DNA of 23,963 nucleotides from UBA8514 sp050251415 (GCA_050251415.1 JBFWMT010000038.1:1-23963); one strand, 5' to 3'; shown: positions 15,777 to 23,792, counted from the first letter of the stretch. Notes: generated by a model not told the origin, from the sequence alone. Numbers and translations: made by a program.

Positions 15777-16859
15777 CTAATTAAAACTATTCTTGTATGC
15801 TTGTTTTGCATTTAAAAATTCATCATAAGTTTCTGTAAAAACATGCTCTCCACTGCCTCGTTCTTTTACAACATAGTAAAAATAATTGTTTTCATCAGGG
15901 TTTGCCGCCGCTTCAAGGGCCGCTTCACCTGGGTTAGAAATAGGCCCTAAAGGAAGCCCTTTATATTTATAGGTATTGTATGGCGAATCCACTTCAAGGT
16001 CCGTAGTGGTTACCACCTCATTTCTTGTAGAAAGGGCATACTGCACAGTAGAATCTATCCCCAAAGCCATATCAGCATCAAGACGGTTATAAATAACACC
16101 GGCTGCAACTGCACGCTCTCCATCAACCTGTATTTCACTTTCTATCATCGAAGCTACAGTAACAATTTCATCAATTGTATAATCTGTATCTTTTCCTTTA
16201 AGAACATTGTTATACGCAATTTCAAATCTATCTAAAAACTGAACAATAATATCGTGAGCCGTGGACCCTGTCTTAATCTCGTATGTAGCCGGGAAAAGAT
16301 AGCCTTCTAAATAATTGTCCCTGACAGGTACTTCTTTCAAAAAGTCATAATCAAAAGTACCATTGTTCATTTCATCCAAAAATTCAGTTGCCGTAACAGC
16401 GCCAGCCTCTTCAAGTTTCGCTGCAATTTGCTTTGATGTATATCCCTCAGGCACAGTAACCTTAACCGCATCTGAATAAACCACACCACTTTGCAGAATT
16501 TTCATAATTTCTTCGTCCTCAGTGCCCTTGGCAATGAGATAGTCACCCTGCCTGTATTTTCCGTCATAGTCGCCTGCTTTACTGGATAACCGAAACATAA
16601 CAACACTGTCAATAAGGTCATTTTCATACAATATTTCCGCAATTTCTTTAGTTGATGCTCCTTCAGGAATAGTAACCTTTACATCTTCTCCTATTTCCTC
16701 TTGCTGTGCTTTCTCTGACGTACCGCCAGTAATGTTTTTACCAGCAGAAAATGCAAAATTAAACGCCTTAAAAATAATAATGCAGGCAATAATTGCACCA
16801 ATTACATAAACCAAATAAACCAGTAATCCTTTAGATTTTTTCCTTTTCTTTTTTGCCAA
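15777..16859 (-). CDS. mltG: Endolytic peptidoglycan transglycosylase MltG
   Basis: Membrane-bound lytic transglycosylase (YceG family) that cleaves nascent glycan strands and sets their length. Layout from the chosen start: a very basic N-terminus (MAKKKRKKSKG), one transmembrane helix (about 12-36), a LysM-like region (about 60-140) and the YceG catalytic domain with LEGYLFPATY and VASMIESE, whose Glu240 is the catalytic residue. An open frame extends upstream to a TTG at 16919, but that codon lies immediately beside a perfect -10 box, so it would not be transcribed. The TTG at 16859 gives the family-typical MAKKK start, with only a weak ribosome binding site; TTG at 16868 is an alternative. 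First gene of mltG-trmR-trhP. Confidence 0.9.
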   Translation of the reverse strand: MAKKKRKKSKGLLVYLVYVIGAIIACIIIFKAFNFAFSAGKNITGGTSEKAQQEEIGEDVKVTIPEGASTKEIAEILYENDLIDSVVMFRLSSKAGDYDGKYRQGDYLIAKGTEDEEIMKILQSGVVYSDAVKVTVPEGYTSKQIAAKLEEAGAVTATEFLDEMNNGTFDYDFLKEVPVRDNYLEGYLFPATYEIKTGSTAHDIIVQFLDRFEIAYNNVLKGKDTDYTIDEIVTVASMIESEIQVDGERAVAAGVIYNRLDADMALGIDSTVQYALSTRNEVVTTTDLEVDSPYNTYKYKGLPLGPISNPGEAALEAAANPDENNYFYYVVKERGSGEHVFTETYDEFLNAKQAYKNSFN

Positions 16860-16910
16860 AAAAACCAACTCATTTCTATTTTTAGTTGTATGCTTACTAT
16901 AAGCTATATA

Positions 16911-16939
16911 ATTATACAATCTAATCCTAGTTTTAACAA
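16911..16939 (-). promoter_or_regulatory. Promoter of mltG-trmR-trhP
   Basis: -35 TTGTTA (16934-16939), 17-bp spacer, perfect -10 TATAAT (16911-16916). Transcription would start near 16904, about 45 nt before the TTG start proposed for mltG. It lies just downstream of the htrA terminator. Confidence 0.75.
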
Positions 16940-16984
16940 CAAAATTTATAATAAATTAAGAACTGTTGTTTTCTTTTAATATAT

Positions 16985-17015
16985 AACAAACAAGGCGATG
17001 AACTCAATCATCGCC
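16985..17015 (-). terminator. Intrinsic terminator of htrA
   Basis: Perfect 8-bp minus-strand stem GGCGATGA / TCATCGCC with a 6-nt loop, followed by TTGTTTGTTAT. It lies 66 nt beyond the htrA stop. Confidence 0.8.
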
Positions 17016-17080
17016 CTTTATATATAACAAATTATGAAAAAGAAAGTTTATTTAAAAACATTTAATACAGCAGCATTGCA

Positions 17081-18625
17081 TTAAATATTATTTGAATCAA
17101 GTATTTTTACATTAAGGGTCATATTTGTTTTTGCATCCCTTATTATTCCCATCTCTACTGTAGTACCAACCTCTTGCTCTTTGAGGGTTGAGATAAGAGA
17201 TTCCATATTCAGTACAGATTTTCCACCAAAGGAAATAATTACGTCACCTTCTTGAAGTCCAGCCAAATCAGCACCGCCGCCTTCAAGCACCTGCCTTACC
17301 AAAACACCTACAGGCAGTTTATACATGTCTGCAATGTCATCTGTTATATCCGAGCCCATAATTCCCAAATATGGCTGTGGGGTTGTACCCTCCACAAGCA
17401 GTCGTTCCATAATTTCTTTAACTTTGTTACTAGGTATCGCATAGCCCATTGCCTCAGCAACAGTTGTACTTGTTTTTGCTGTGTTAATGCCTATTACCTC
17501 GCCTTCATAATTTACAAGGGCACCACCGCTGTTGCCAGGATTAATTGCAGCACTTGTCTGTAAAACCTCAAGGCTAATTCCATCAACATCAATAGTTTTA
17601 TTTAGCATACTTATCATGCCACCTGTTGCACTTTTGCCTTCGCCAAGGGCATTTCCAATTGCAAGTACACTTTGACCAACTTTAATATTGTCACTGTCAC
17701 CAAACTTTGCAGCAACTATACCATCTATACCTGCGGCTTTAAAATCAGCCTTAAGTGCTTTAATTACCGCTAAATCAGTGGAAGCATCCGTTCCAACCAC
17801 AGTTGCTGAAATATTTTCTGCACCTGTAACAGATATGCTAATTCCCGTTGCACTTTCAACTACATGGTTATTGGTAACAATGTATACATTTTCATCGTCC
17901 ATGTCAAAAATTACCCCTGAGCCTGACCCCGAACCTTCATAAGGAACTGCAAAACCATAATAGTTTGTTGTGCCAGATACCTGCATATTTATGTTTACTA
18001 CCGATGGATAAACGGCATCTATAACATCTACAGCTGTCATTGTTCCACTGCTGTTACTAACAGGCTGGGCACTAGCTGTAGTTTTTGTTTCTGTCTTAGT
18101 TCCACCAAAATCAGCTGATGTTCCATCTGTTGCTTGGTTTTGGTTAAAGACCAAATTTTGCATTACAGCATATGATGCGCCAATACCAGTTCCTCCAAAA
18201 AGGCTTATTACAAGACAGGCGGCAATAAATTTTTTAAATGAAGTCTCCTTTTTACCATTTTTCTTTTTAACGGTTTCTGTGTAATATGTTTCCCGTATGG
18301 GCTCATTGGGCTTTTCTCCACTCTCTGAACTTTCGTTGGATTTTATTACCTCCTCAGCCATCTGTTTCTCGCTGTCCAATGCCTTTTCAATATTGTTTAC
18401 CACTACTGTTCTTACCATTGGACGTATTGGTGTAGCATAGTCGGCATAAAGCGACATTTTTCTGGGCTGTACTTCCTCAGCCTGCACTGGGTTATTATCA
18501 GACAATTGAGGTTGTGGTGCATTTCTTTCTTCATTTACAATATTGTCGCCTTCCCCTTTTGGAAATACATCATCACTTTTTGGGTCACTTATACTATTTA
18601 ATTTTTCGTTTTCGTCATCATACAT
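17081..18625 (-). CDS. htrA: HtrA/DegP-type membrane-anchored serine protease
   Basis: Surface quality-control protease (S1C family). Order in the 514-residue protein: a long acidic, proline-containing cytoplasmic N-terminus (1-125), a basic stop (KKKNGKKETSFKK), a transmembrane helix (about 133-155), a low-complexity Thr/Ser linker (160-195), the trypsin-like domain with catalytic His254 (TNNHVV), Asp284 (STDLAV) and Ser366 (NPGNSGGAL), and one C-terminal PDZ domain (about 415-510, PYLGIMG). All catalytic residues are intact. The cytoplasmic tail is longer than in classic Bacillus HtrA. Strong AGGAGG ribosome binding site. Single-gene unit with its own terminator; the promoter has a direct repeat in place of a good -35. 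Confidence 0.93.
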   Translation of the reverse strand: MYDDENEKLNSISDPKSDDVFPKGEGDNIVNEERNAPQPQLSDNNPVQAEEVQPRKMSLYADYATPIRPMVRTVVVNNIEKALDSEKQMAEEVIKSNESSESGEKPNEPIRETYYTETVKKKNGKKETSFKKFIAACLVISLFGGTGIGASYAVMQNLVFNQNQATDGTSADFGGTKTETKTTASAQPVSNSSGTMTAVDVIDAVYPSVVNINMQVSGTTNYYGFAVPYEGSGSGSGVIFDMDDENVYIVTNNHVVESATGISISVTGAENISATVVGTDASTDLAVIKALKADFKAAGIDGIVAAKFGDSDNIKVGQSVLAIGNALGEGKSATGGMISMLNKTIDVDGISLEVLQTSAAINPGNSGGALVNYEGEVIGINTAKTSTTVAEAMGYAIPSNKVKEIMERLLVEGTTPQPYLGIMGSDITDDIADMYKLPVGVLVRQVLEGGGADLAGLQEGDVIISFGGKSVLNMESLISTLKEQEVGTTVEMGIIRDAKTNMTLNVKILDSNNI

Positions 18626-18672
18626 AATAATTACCTCCTATATTAAATTCTTAATTATTTCTTATGTAATGA

Positions 18673-18705
18673 ATTATAGTATCTATTTTTGAACTTAATA
18701 TGAAC
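18673..18705 (-). promoter_or_regulatory. htrA promoter with an 11-bp-spaced direct repeat
   Basis: -10 TATAAT (18673-18678) without a good -35 at 17 bp. Instead two copies of GTTCA (18690-18694 and 18701-18705) repeat with an 11-bp period across the -35 region, the spacing used by OmpR/PhoB-type response regulators that activate transcription. The regulator is not encoded here. Confidence 0.45.
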
Positions 18706-18777
18706 AAGATGTAAAAAAATATGAAATGATTTGTATTTTCTGTTAATAACACTGCTAATTAATTATAAACGCTGAAA

Positions 18778-18797
18778 GAGCCCCATATTAGGGGCTC
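18778..18797 (-). terminator. Terminator-like hairpin after the permuted papain-like gene
   Basis: Perfect 7-bp GC-rich stem GAGCCCC / GGGGCTC with loop TAATAT, 6 nt beyond the stop codon. The following T run on the minus strand is short (TTTC), so termination may be incomplete. Confidence 0.6.
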
Positions 18798-18802
18798 CTC
18801 CT

Positions 18803-19864
18803 TTATTGTGCATCCGAAAATTTTATCTCATAGCAATATTTCAATTCTCTGTAATAGTCTTTTTCCACCAAATCTGTTGGTTTAACTTCCGTTGCGTTGC
18901 ATTTAAAATAGTCTAGCCCAACCTCCGTTAAAAGATTGTATACAAACTGAGAACAAAACATAATGTTTGGTCTAAAAGTCACCTTGGTTATAAGGCCTAA
19001 AAGGTTGTATGCACTGCCTGTTTGGTTTATTTCTCGTATTTTTTCAATCATCGCCTGCTTTTGTGTACAAGTTGTGGCAAGCTTATACACAATAATGGAT
19101 GCATCGGACTTTTTATTAAAGTACTCCAATTGCTCTCTGTTAAGCCCTGGCGGATACACATTTTCACCGCCATTATAGCTTAATATGGTTTTCAGTTCCT
19201 TATCAAAACTTAAAGATACGTGGTTGTAATTTTTCTTTGTAAAAACTGAAATAAGCTCACTTGCTGGACTTCCTGTATTAGATATTGCAATATATATATT
19301 TTCATCCTCAAGGCTTGCGGTGCATTCTTCAAAAAATTCCTCTGTAAGTGTATTTTGATTTATGTATTTTGTAGAACTATGTCTTGGAATATCTTTTATT
19401 ATCTCTGTTATATTATTAATTCTAAGTGAATCCTTTGTTCTTCCAAAATCACTTCTAAGCCGTCCAGCATAAGCACGCCCAAGCAAAATACTTTCAAAGC
19501 TTACAGCGGTTATATCCTCAACCGACGGAAAATAGGAGCGCTGAAAATAAAAAAACGAGTTTGCCGCAAATGGAAGATACATAAATACCACACCAATAAA
19601 CTTTTCTACAAAAAATATGATTCCCGACTGACTTCCATAAAATATTACATTGTAACTAAACGTAAGCTGGAAACCCAAAATTGCCAAATATATTGCACTG
19701 CAAACAACTTTTCTTCTTTTCTCTTGCTTTTTAAATAGCGTTTTCCATACAAATACCACCCCAACCAAAATGTAGGATATGCCAAAAGTGTTGGCATTGC
19801 CTAAACAGGTAAGCGAAACCACAATTAAAAGTACAACTAAATCCAATATTTTATTATTGTCCAT
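18803..19864 (-). CDS. Membrane protein with a permuted papain/NlpC-P60-like domain
   Basis: The 353-residue protein has a membrane N-terminus with about four hydrophobic segments (7-24, 27-43, 53-72, 83-105), a linker, and a C-terminal domain (about 185-350) resembling the circularly permuted YiiX/YaeF papain-like families. His215 (NHVSLSF) precedes Cys304 (MFCSQFVYNLL), the reversed order typical of that group, followed by a conserved-looking PTDLVEKDYY tail. Such proteins may act as peptidases or amidases or bind lipids; the substrate is unknown. If the topology is as read, the domain faces the cytoplasm or the surface depending on the number of true helices. AGGAG ribosome binding site; monocistronic with its own promoter and terminator. 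Confidence 0.65.
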   Translation of the reverse strand: MDNNKILDLVVLLIVVSLTCLGNANTFGISYILVGVVFVWKTLFKKQEKRRKVVCSAIYLAILGFQLTFSYNVIFYGSQSGIIFFVEKFIGVVFMYLPFAANSFFYFQRSYFPSVEDITAVSFESILLGRAYAGRLRSDFGRTKDSLRINNITEIIKDIPRHSSTKYINQNTLTEEFFEECTASLEDENIYIAISNTGSPASELISVFTKKNYNHVSLSFDKELKTILSYNGGENVYPPGLNREQLEYFNKKSDASIIVYKLATTCTQKQAMIEKIREINQTGSAYNLLGLITKVTFRPNIMFCSQFVYNLLTEVGLDYFKCNATEVKPTDLVEKDYYRELKYCYEIKFSDAQ

Positions 19865-19940
19865 TCTATCTCCTCTGAATTGAATACTTCTTTATAACAT
19901 ACTTCGACAAACTCTTTACATACAAAAACTTATAATGATT

Positions 19941-19968
19941 ATAATAGCACATTTTTTGCATAAGGCAA
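19941..19968 (-). promoter_or_regulatory. Promoter of the permuted papain-like gene
   Basis: Extended -10 TGCTATTAT (hexamer 19941-19946) with -35 TTGCCT (19963-19968) at 16 bp. The overlapping TATAAT three bases downstream is an alternative -10. The leader is about 70 nt with no obvious structure. Confidence 0.55.
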
Positions 19969-19980
19969 CTAAAACATACA

Positions 19981-20028
19981 AAAAAAAATTAGCACAATTT
20001 GTAACCTTTGAAAAGCTACCAATTGTGC
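19981..20028 (-). terminator. Intrinsic terminator of the GH26-like/stalk-protein unit
   Basis: Minus-strand arms GCACAATT and AATTGTGC, extended by GTA/TAC after one mismatch, are followed by TAATTTTTTTTT. It lies 68 nt beyond the stop of the stalk-domain gene. Confidence 0.75.
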
Positions 20029-20095
20029 CAAAATTTATTTTTTATTTCTAATGTTAAACTGAGTAGATACTGGTGTACCAATTTATTTTTGTTTT

Positions 20096-20791
20096 TTAAT
20101 TTACAAATCCAGTATACGCTTGTGAATCCTCATCGCCCTTTACTTCAGACACTTTCCAGTAGTCACCTTCTTTTACTAATTTAAGGGTTACAAAAAAATT
20201 ATAACTCCCTTCGGAAGTTCTTGTATTATATTGAATATCATACTCATAAGAATCATCGCTTAACTTATTTATCTTTAATACTTCATAGTTTTCTACCCAT
20301 GGGCTTGAAACTCCAGTAATCCAAAAATCATAGCCATTTTCTTCTAAGCTTTTCACATAACTTTCTTTTAGTGATTCAGTCATAACAATATATTGTAAAG
20401 CCGCACTACGTTCCTTTAATCCATTTGACCAAATATCAATCGCTTTCTCTGGAGTAACTGCTCCTATATAGCCTATAGCTTCTTCTAATAATCTTATTTT
20501 AGATTCATCCTTACTATTATCTTTACTAATAGAAACGGAATTATCTTCGCCGTTAAAAGAAACTTGACATCCTGCATTTTCAGCAATAATCCTTACTGGG
20601 GCATACACCTCTCCATTATAAATAAAGGGTGCACTGTTATTTGAAAATATAATATTTTTCTCTTGTATAGATATATTTCCAACATTATATGAAACATCAA
20701 TGTTCTTATTTTTTGTTACCCCATATACAGTTGTTAAACCTATGCTTCCAATAATAATTCCAATAGCAATACTTTTTAAATCAAGTTTCAT
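20096..20791 (-). CDS. Membrane-anchored protein with copper-amine-oxidase-N-like stalk domain
   Basis: From the ATG at 20791 the protein is 231 residues: an uncleaved signal anchor or signal peptide (about 7-24), a domain resembling the copper amine oxidase N-terminal 'stalk' domain (about 32-88: PFIYNGEVYAPVRIIAENAG...NSVSI), then a C-terminal alpha/beta domain (about 100-225, with VTLKLVKEGDYWKVSEV) that looks NTF2-like. No catalytic copper-oxidase domain is present, so this is not an amine oxidase. The upstream ATG at 20809 lacks a ribosome binding site, while AAGGGG stands 8 nt before 20791. It lies 36 nt after the GH26-like gene with no terminator between, so the two are probably co-transcribed. 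Stalk domains are common on clostridial surface proteins, often with unknown ligands. Confidence 0.7.
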   Translation of the reverse strand: MKLDLKSIAIGIIIGSIGLTTVYGVTKNKNIDVSYNVGNISIQEKNIIFSNNSAPFIYNGEVYAPVRIIAENAGCQVSFNGEDNSVSISKDNSKDESKIRLLEEAIGYIGAVTPEKAIDIWSNGLKERSAALQYIVMTESLKESYVKSLEENGYDFWITGVSSPWVENYEVLKINKLSDDSYEYDIQYNTRTSEGSYNFFVTLKLVKEGDYWKVSEVKGDEDSQAYTGFVN

Positions 20792-20827
20792 GGTTAAAAT
20801 CCCCTTCATATAAAAATTATAAAATCA

Positions 20828-22468
20828 CTATTTTTCTGTTATTGTAACTTTTCCATCATCAGCTTTTTTCATATTATATGTTTTAACCTTGCTGTAACCA
20901 CTTCCGCTTTTCACAGTTACTTTCAGCTCATGTGTTCCTGATGAAAGGGATGCCGAACTAATATTGCACTTATAAGGTATTTGTGTCTGCGTTGCACAAG
21001 CAGATTTTCCATCCAAATAATAATCTATTGCCATACTTGTTTCAGTAGGTAAAATAGAGTATGTATACAGTTCTATAGTTTCCCTATTGTCACTGTACTT
21101 TCCTGCTTTTACATACGCCAAAGGTGTTTCCCCCATTTTTTTAATAAGTGAATTATTACTATTTACCGAAGCTTTATATTGCTCCATTACTGCTGAATTT
21201 TTGCTAAGAGAATAGACATAGGCATTAGGCTGATTATCAAAATATACATCAAAATAAAACATTGCCTTCACCTGTGGATAAACCATATTAGCATAGGTAT
21301 AAAGAATGTTTAATTTTTCTTTTGCAAATGCAGTCAAGTTTGAACTATTATTGTATGCAGAATGTCCTATTCCGCCTTCACTTATAAGGATAGGCTTTCT
21401 GTCTCCATATCTCTCAACAATATCACCAAGTTTTGTAATTGGATTTGCATATAACCCATTACCATAATACATTTCTTCAAAATCTTTTCCCGCAGTCATA
21501 GTTTGTAAATTTCTATATTTATTTGTATACAAAGAAACTCCTACCCAGTCCACGTAGCTGTCCCCTGGATAGTAGTCATCAATATCCACATTCCAGTTTG
21601 AAATATCGTTTGGAGAAAATACAAGCGCTACATTTGGTGCCGTACTTCTTGCCATATTTGCAATTTTTACAAATGCCTGTTTGTATACGGATGCCTCCGC
21701 AAGATTTTGCCAAACATTCATTTCTCCGCCAACACGAAGAAGTATAGGACAGTTTAAGCTGTTTAAATACGCCATAGTCTGCTGTAAATAACTATTGGCT
21801 GAATCCTGTAAAACAGTTTGTAAAGAATCATTCTCATTAGGCATGTTTAGGCATATCTGCACAATTTTTTCACCATTTGCATAAGGTTTTATTAGATGGT
21901 CATAGCCTTGTATATCCTCTTGGAAGCACTCCACATAAAATGAAACTGCCGTTTCCGTTTCCATAGGAAGTTGCCCAATTTCAGAGTAAACCCTTCCATA
22001 ATATGTTCCATTTTTCGGCTCATTTTTCATTCCATAGTAAGGAACTGACTGTATATTAGATGTAACAGCATAAACCTCAGTCATTGGGTCAATTTTTTTA
22101 ATTCTAGCCTTTGCTATTTTCACGCCATCTTTATATCCAAGATATTCACCATAAGGAATTTGTGCTTTTAATACAGCAATTGCCATTTCGTAATTCCCCT
22201 GCCTTTCATAGGCAGGATACATAGCATCATATGTGCTGTAAAGAATTCCAGCTTTATCACTATCCATAGGCTTATCCTTAAAAACAATCATAATCTCTTT
22301 TCCCAAGCTGATTATTTGATTGTCATTTTTGGCATTAACTGCACTTAAAAACGCCTCTTGATATTTCCAATACCCTTTTGGAATTTCCGCATTAGCAATA
22401 AACGCACTTGAAATGGATACAGAAATAGCCATTGTAAAAACCGCAATACCCTTAAAGAAATTTTTCAT
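20828..22468 (-). CDS. Secreted GH26-like glycoside hydrolase
   Basis: From the ATG at 22468 (GAGGG ribosome binding site 7 nt upstream; the ATG at 22474 has none at usable distance) it is 546 residues. Order: signal peptide ending near ANA-EIP (about residue 27), a roughly 100-residue helical, TPR-like region (30-128), a catalytic TIM-barrel-like domain (about 150-430), and a C-terminal Ig-like beta domain (about 455-530). The barrel shows the GH26 pattern RVGGEMNVW (candidate acid/base Glu249), YYPGDSYVDWVGVSLY and PILISEGGIG (candidate nucleophile Glu364). GH26 enzymes are mostly mannanases; the substrate here is not assignable. No LPXTG, SLH or wall-binding domain is seen, so it is released or held by another partner. 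Confidence 0.75.
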   Translation of the reverse strand: MKNFFKGIAVFTMAISVSISSAFIANAEIPKGYWKYQEAFLSAVNAKNDNQIISLGKEIMIVFKDKPMDSDKAGILYSTYDAMYPAYERQGNYEMAIAVLKAQIPYGEYLGYKDGVKIAKARIKKIDPMTEVYAVTSNIQSVPYYGMKNEPKNGTYYGRVYSEIGQLPMETETAVSFYVECFQEDIQGYDHLIKPYANGEKIVQICLNMPNENDSLQTVLQDSANSYLQQTMAYLNSLNCPILLRVGGEMNVWQNLAEASVYKQAFVKIANMARSTAPNVALVFSPNDISNWNVDIDDYYPGDSYVDWVGVSLYTNKYRNLQTMTAGKDFEEMYYGNGLYANPITKLGDIVERYGDRKPILISEGGIGHSAYNNSSNLTAFAKEKLNILYTYANMVYPQVKAMFYFDVYFDNQPNAYVYSLSKNSAVMEQYKASVNSNNSLIKKMGETPLAYVKAGKYSDNRETIELYTYSILPTETSMAIDYYLDGKSACATQTQIPYKCNISSASLSSGTHELKVTVKSGSGYSKVKTYNMKKADDGKVTITEK

Positions 22469-22517
22469 TAACATCCCTCATTAAATTTAATTTCATCTGC
22501 TTAGCATGCATAAATTA

Positions 22518-22529
22518 TGGTAATTTCCA
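22518..22529. promoter_or_regulatory. Near-palindrome upstream of the GH26-like gene
   Basis: TGGTAATTTCCA matches its own reverse complement at 10 of 12 positions and sits 49 nt before the start codon. It could be an operator. The -10-like CATAAT beside it is weak. Confidence 0.25.
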
Positions 22530-22574
22530 GAAACTCATATTAATTTATATCTTTAAAACCAGTATCGGCTATTT

Positions 22575-23744
22575 TTATTTTATAATTCCGCTTTCTTTAA
22601 TAACCTGTACAAGTTCTTTCATTTCCTCAACAGTTTTAACCATAGCAAAACGAACATAACCCTCGCCAAGTGAACCAAATACACTTCCTGGTACGCAGAA
22701 CACACCTGCTTTTTCAATAAGCTCTAAAACAAACTTCTCAGAATTTGTGTAGCCCTTTGGCAGTGGTGCCCATGCAAACATAGTTCCTTGTGATACAGCA
22801 CCTTTCCAACCAATACTATCCAATCCACCGCAAAGTGCATTCCTTCTGTCCTCATATTCTTGTCTGTTTCTCTCCACGCTTGTCTGTGGACCTGTTAAAG
22901 CCGCAATAGCAGCTTTTTGCACTGGAATAAAAATACCGTAATCAATCTGGCTTCTAAGCTTTTTAAACTGACTTATAATTTTTTCGTTGCCTAAAGCAAA
23001 GGATATGCGGCAGCCTGTAAGGTTGTAGCTTTTTGAAAGAGAATTAAACTCTATTCCAACCTCTTTTGCTCCCTCTACACTAAGGAAAGAAAGTCCCTCT
23101 GCACCATCATACACCAATTCTGAATAAGCATTGTCGTGAAGAATAACAATGTTGTATTTTCTAGCAAATTCAATAAGCTTAACGTAAAACTCCTTTGGTG
23201 CAGTACGGCAAATTGGGTTGGCTGGGTAAGAAACAACCATAGCCTTAGCTTTTTTTGCAATCTCCTCATCAATAGAGTCAAAATCTATTAAATAATTATT
23301 TTCTTCTCTTAGTTCATAATATTCAATTTTGGCTTCGTTAATCATAGGGCCAAACTCAAAAATTGGGTAGCCAGGGTTTGGTACCAACACTACGTCTCCA
23401 GGATTGCAAAGGGTAAGACAAACACGGCTTAACCCCTCCTGAGAGCCATAAAGCGACATTATTTCATCTTTCTCCAGCTCAACTCTATAGCGTCTTTTGT
23501 ACCAACCCTGTACAGCTTCCAGCAACTCATCACTGTCTGTAATGGCATATTTGTAGCTTTCTGTATATCTTGATGCTTCTGTTAATGCATCCATAACATG
23601 CTTGTCTGGTACAAAATCTGGTGTTCCAACTGATAAATCGTAGCACTTTTTGCCTTCACTTATCATTTCTTTTTTAATAGCCGCAAAGGTTGTAAATATA
23701 CCCTCTTTAAAACTATCCATTCTGTCTGCAAACTTTATTTCCAT
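22575..23744 (-). CDS. Class I/II PLP-dependent aminotransferase
   Basis: The 389-residue fold type I aminotransferase has PLP lysine Lys238 in NSLSKSYNLTG, substrate/PLP contacts in SYPANPICR (172-180) and HDNAYSELVYDG (203-214), and an SVGTPDF N-terminal block (38-44). Length and motifs fit the group containing LL-diaminopimelate, aspartate and aromatic aminotransferases; the DapL-like subset is a reasonable guess but the amino-acid substrate cannot be read. AGGAGG ribosome binding site. Probably a single-gene unit between the upstream terminator and the GH26-like unit; no clear terminator follows it. Confidence 0.9.
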   Translation of the reverse strand: MEIKFADRMDSFKEGIFTTFAAIKKEMISEGKKCYDLSVGTPDFVPDKHVMDALTEASRYTESYKYAITDSDELLEAVQGWYKRRYRVELEKDEIMSLYGSQEGLSRVCLTLCNPGDVVLVPNPGYPIFEFGPMINEAKIEYYELREENNYLIDFDSIDEEIAKKAKAMVVSYPANPICRTAPKEFYVKLIEFARKYNIVILHDNAYSELVYDGAEGLSFLSVEGAKEVGIEFNSLSKSYNLTGCRISFALGNEKIISQFKKLRSQIDYGIFIPVQKAAIAALTGPQTSVERNRQEYEDRRNALCGGLDSIGWKGAVSQGTMFAWAPLPKGYTNSEKFVLELIEKAGVFCVPGSVFGSLGEGYVRFAMVKTVEEMKELVQVIKESGIIK

Positions 23745-23771
23745 TATAAATGCCTCCTAAAATCTGAGCAA

Positions 23772-23792
23772 ACCAAAAAATTAAATTTTGGT
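23772..23792 (-). other. Small leader hairpin before the aminotransferase gene
   Basis: 7-bp arms ACCAAAA / TTTTGGT around a 7-nt AT loop, 28 nt upstream of the start codon. There is no T run directly after it and it is AT-rich, so it may be incidental. Confidence 0.25.

Noticed and set aside
20096..20791. Copper amine oxidase enzyme
   Set aside because: Only the small N-terminal stalk-type domain is present; no catalytic domain or topaquinone-site motif.
22469..22574. c-di-GMP or other riboswitch before the GH26-like gene
   Set aside because: The region is short and AT-rich with no conserved core sequence or multi-stem fold that I recognise.
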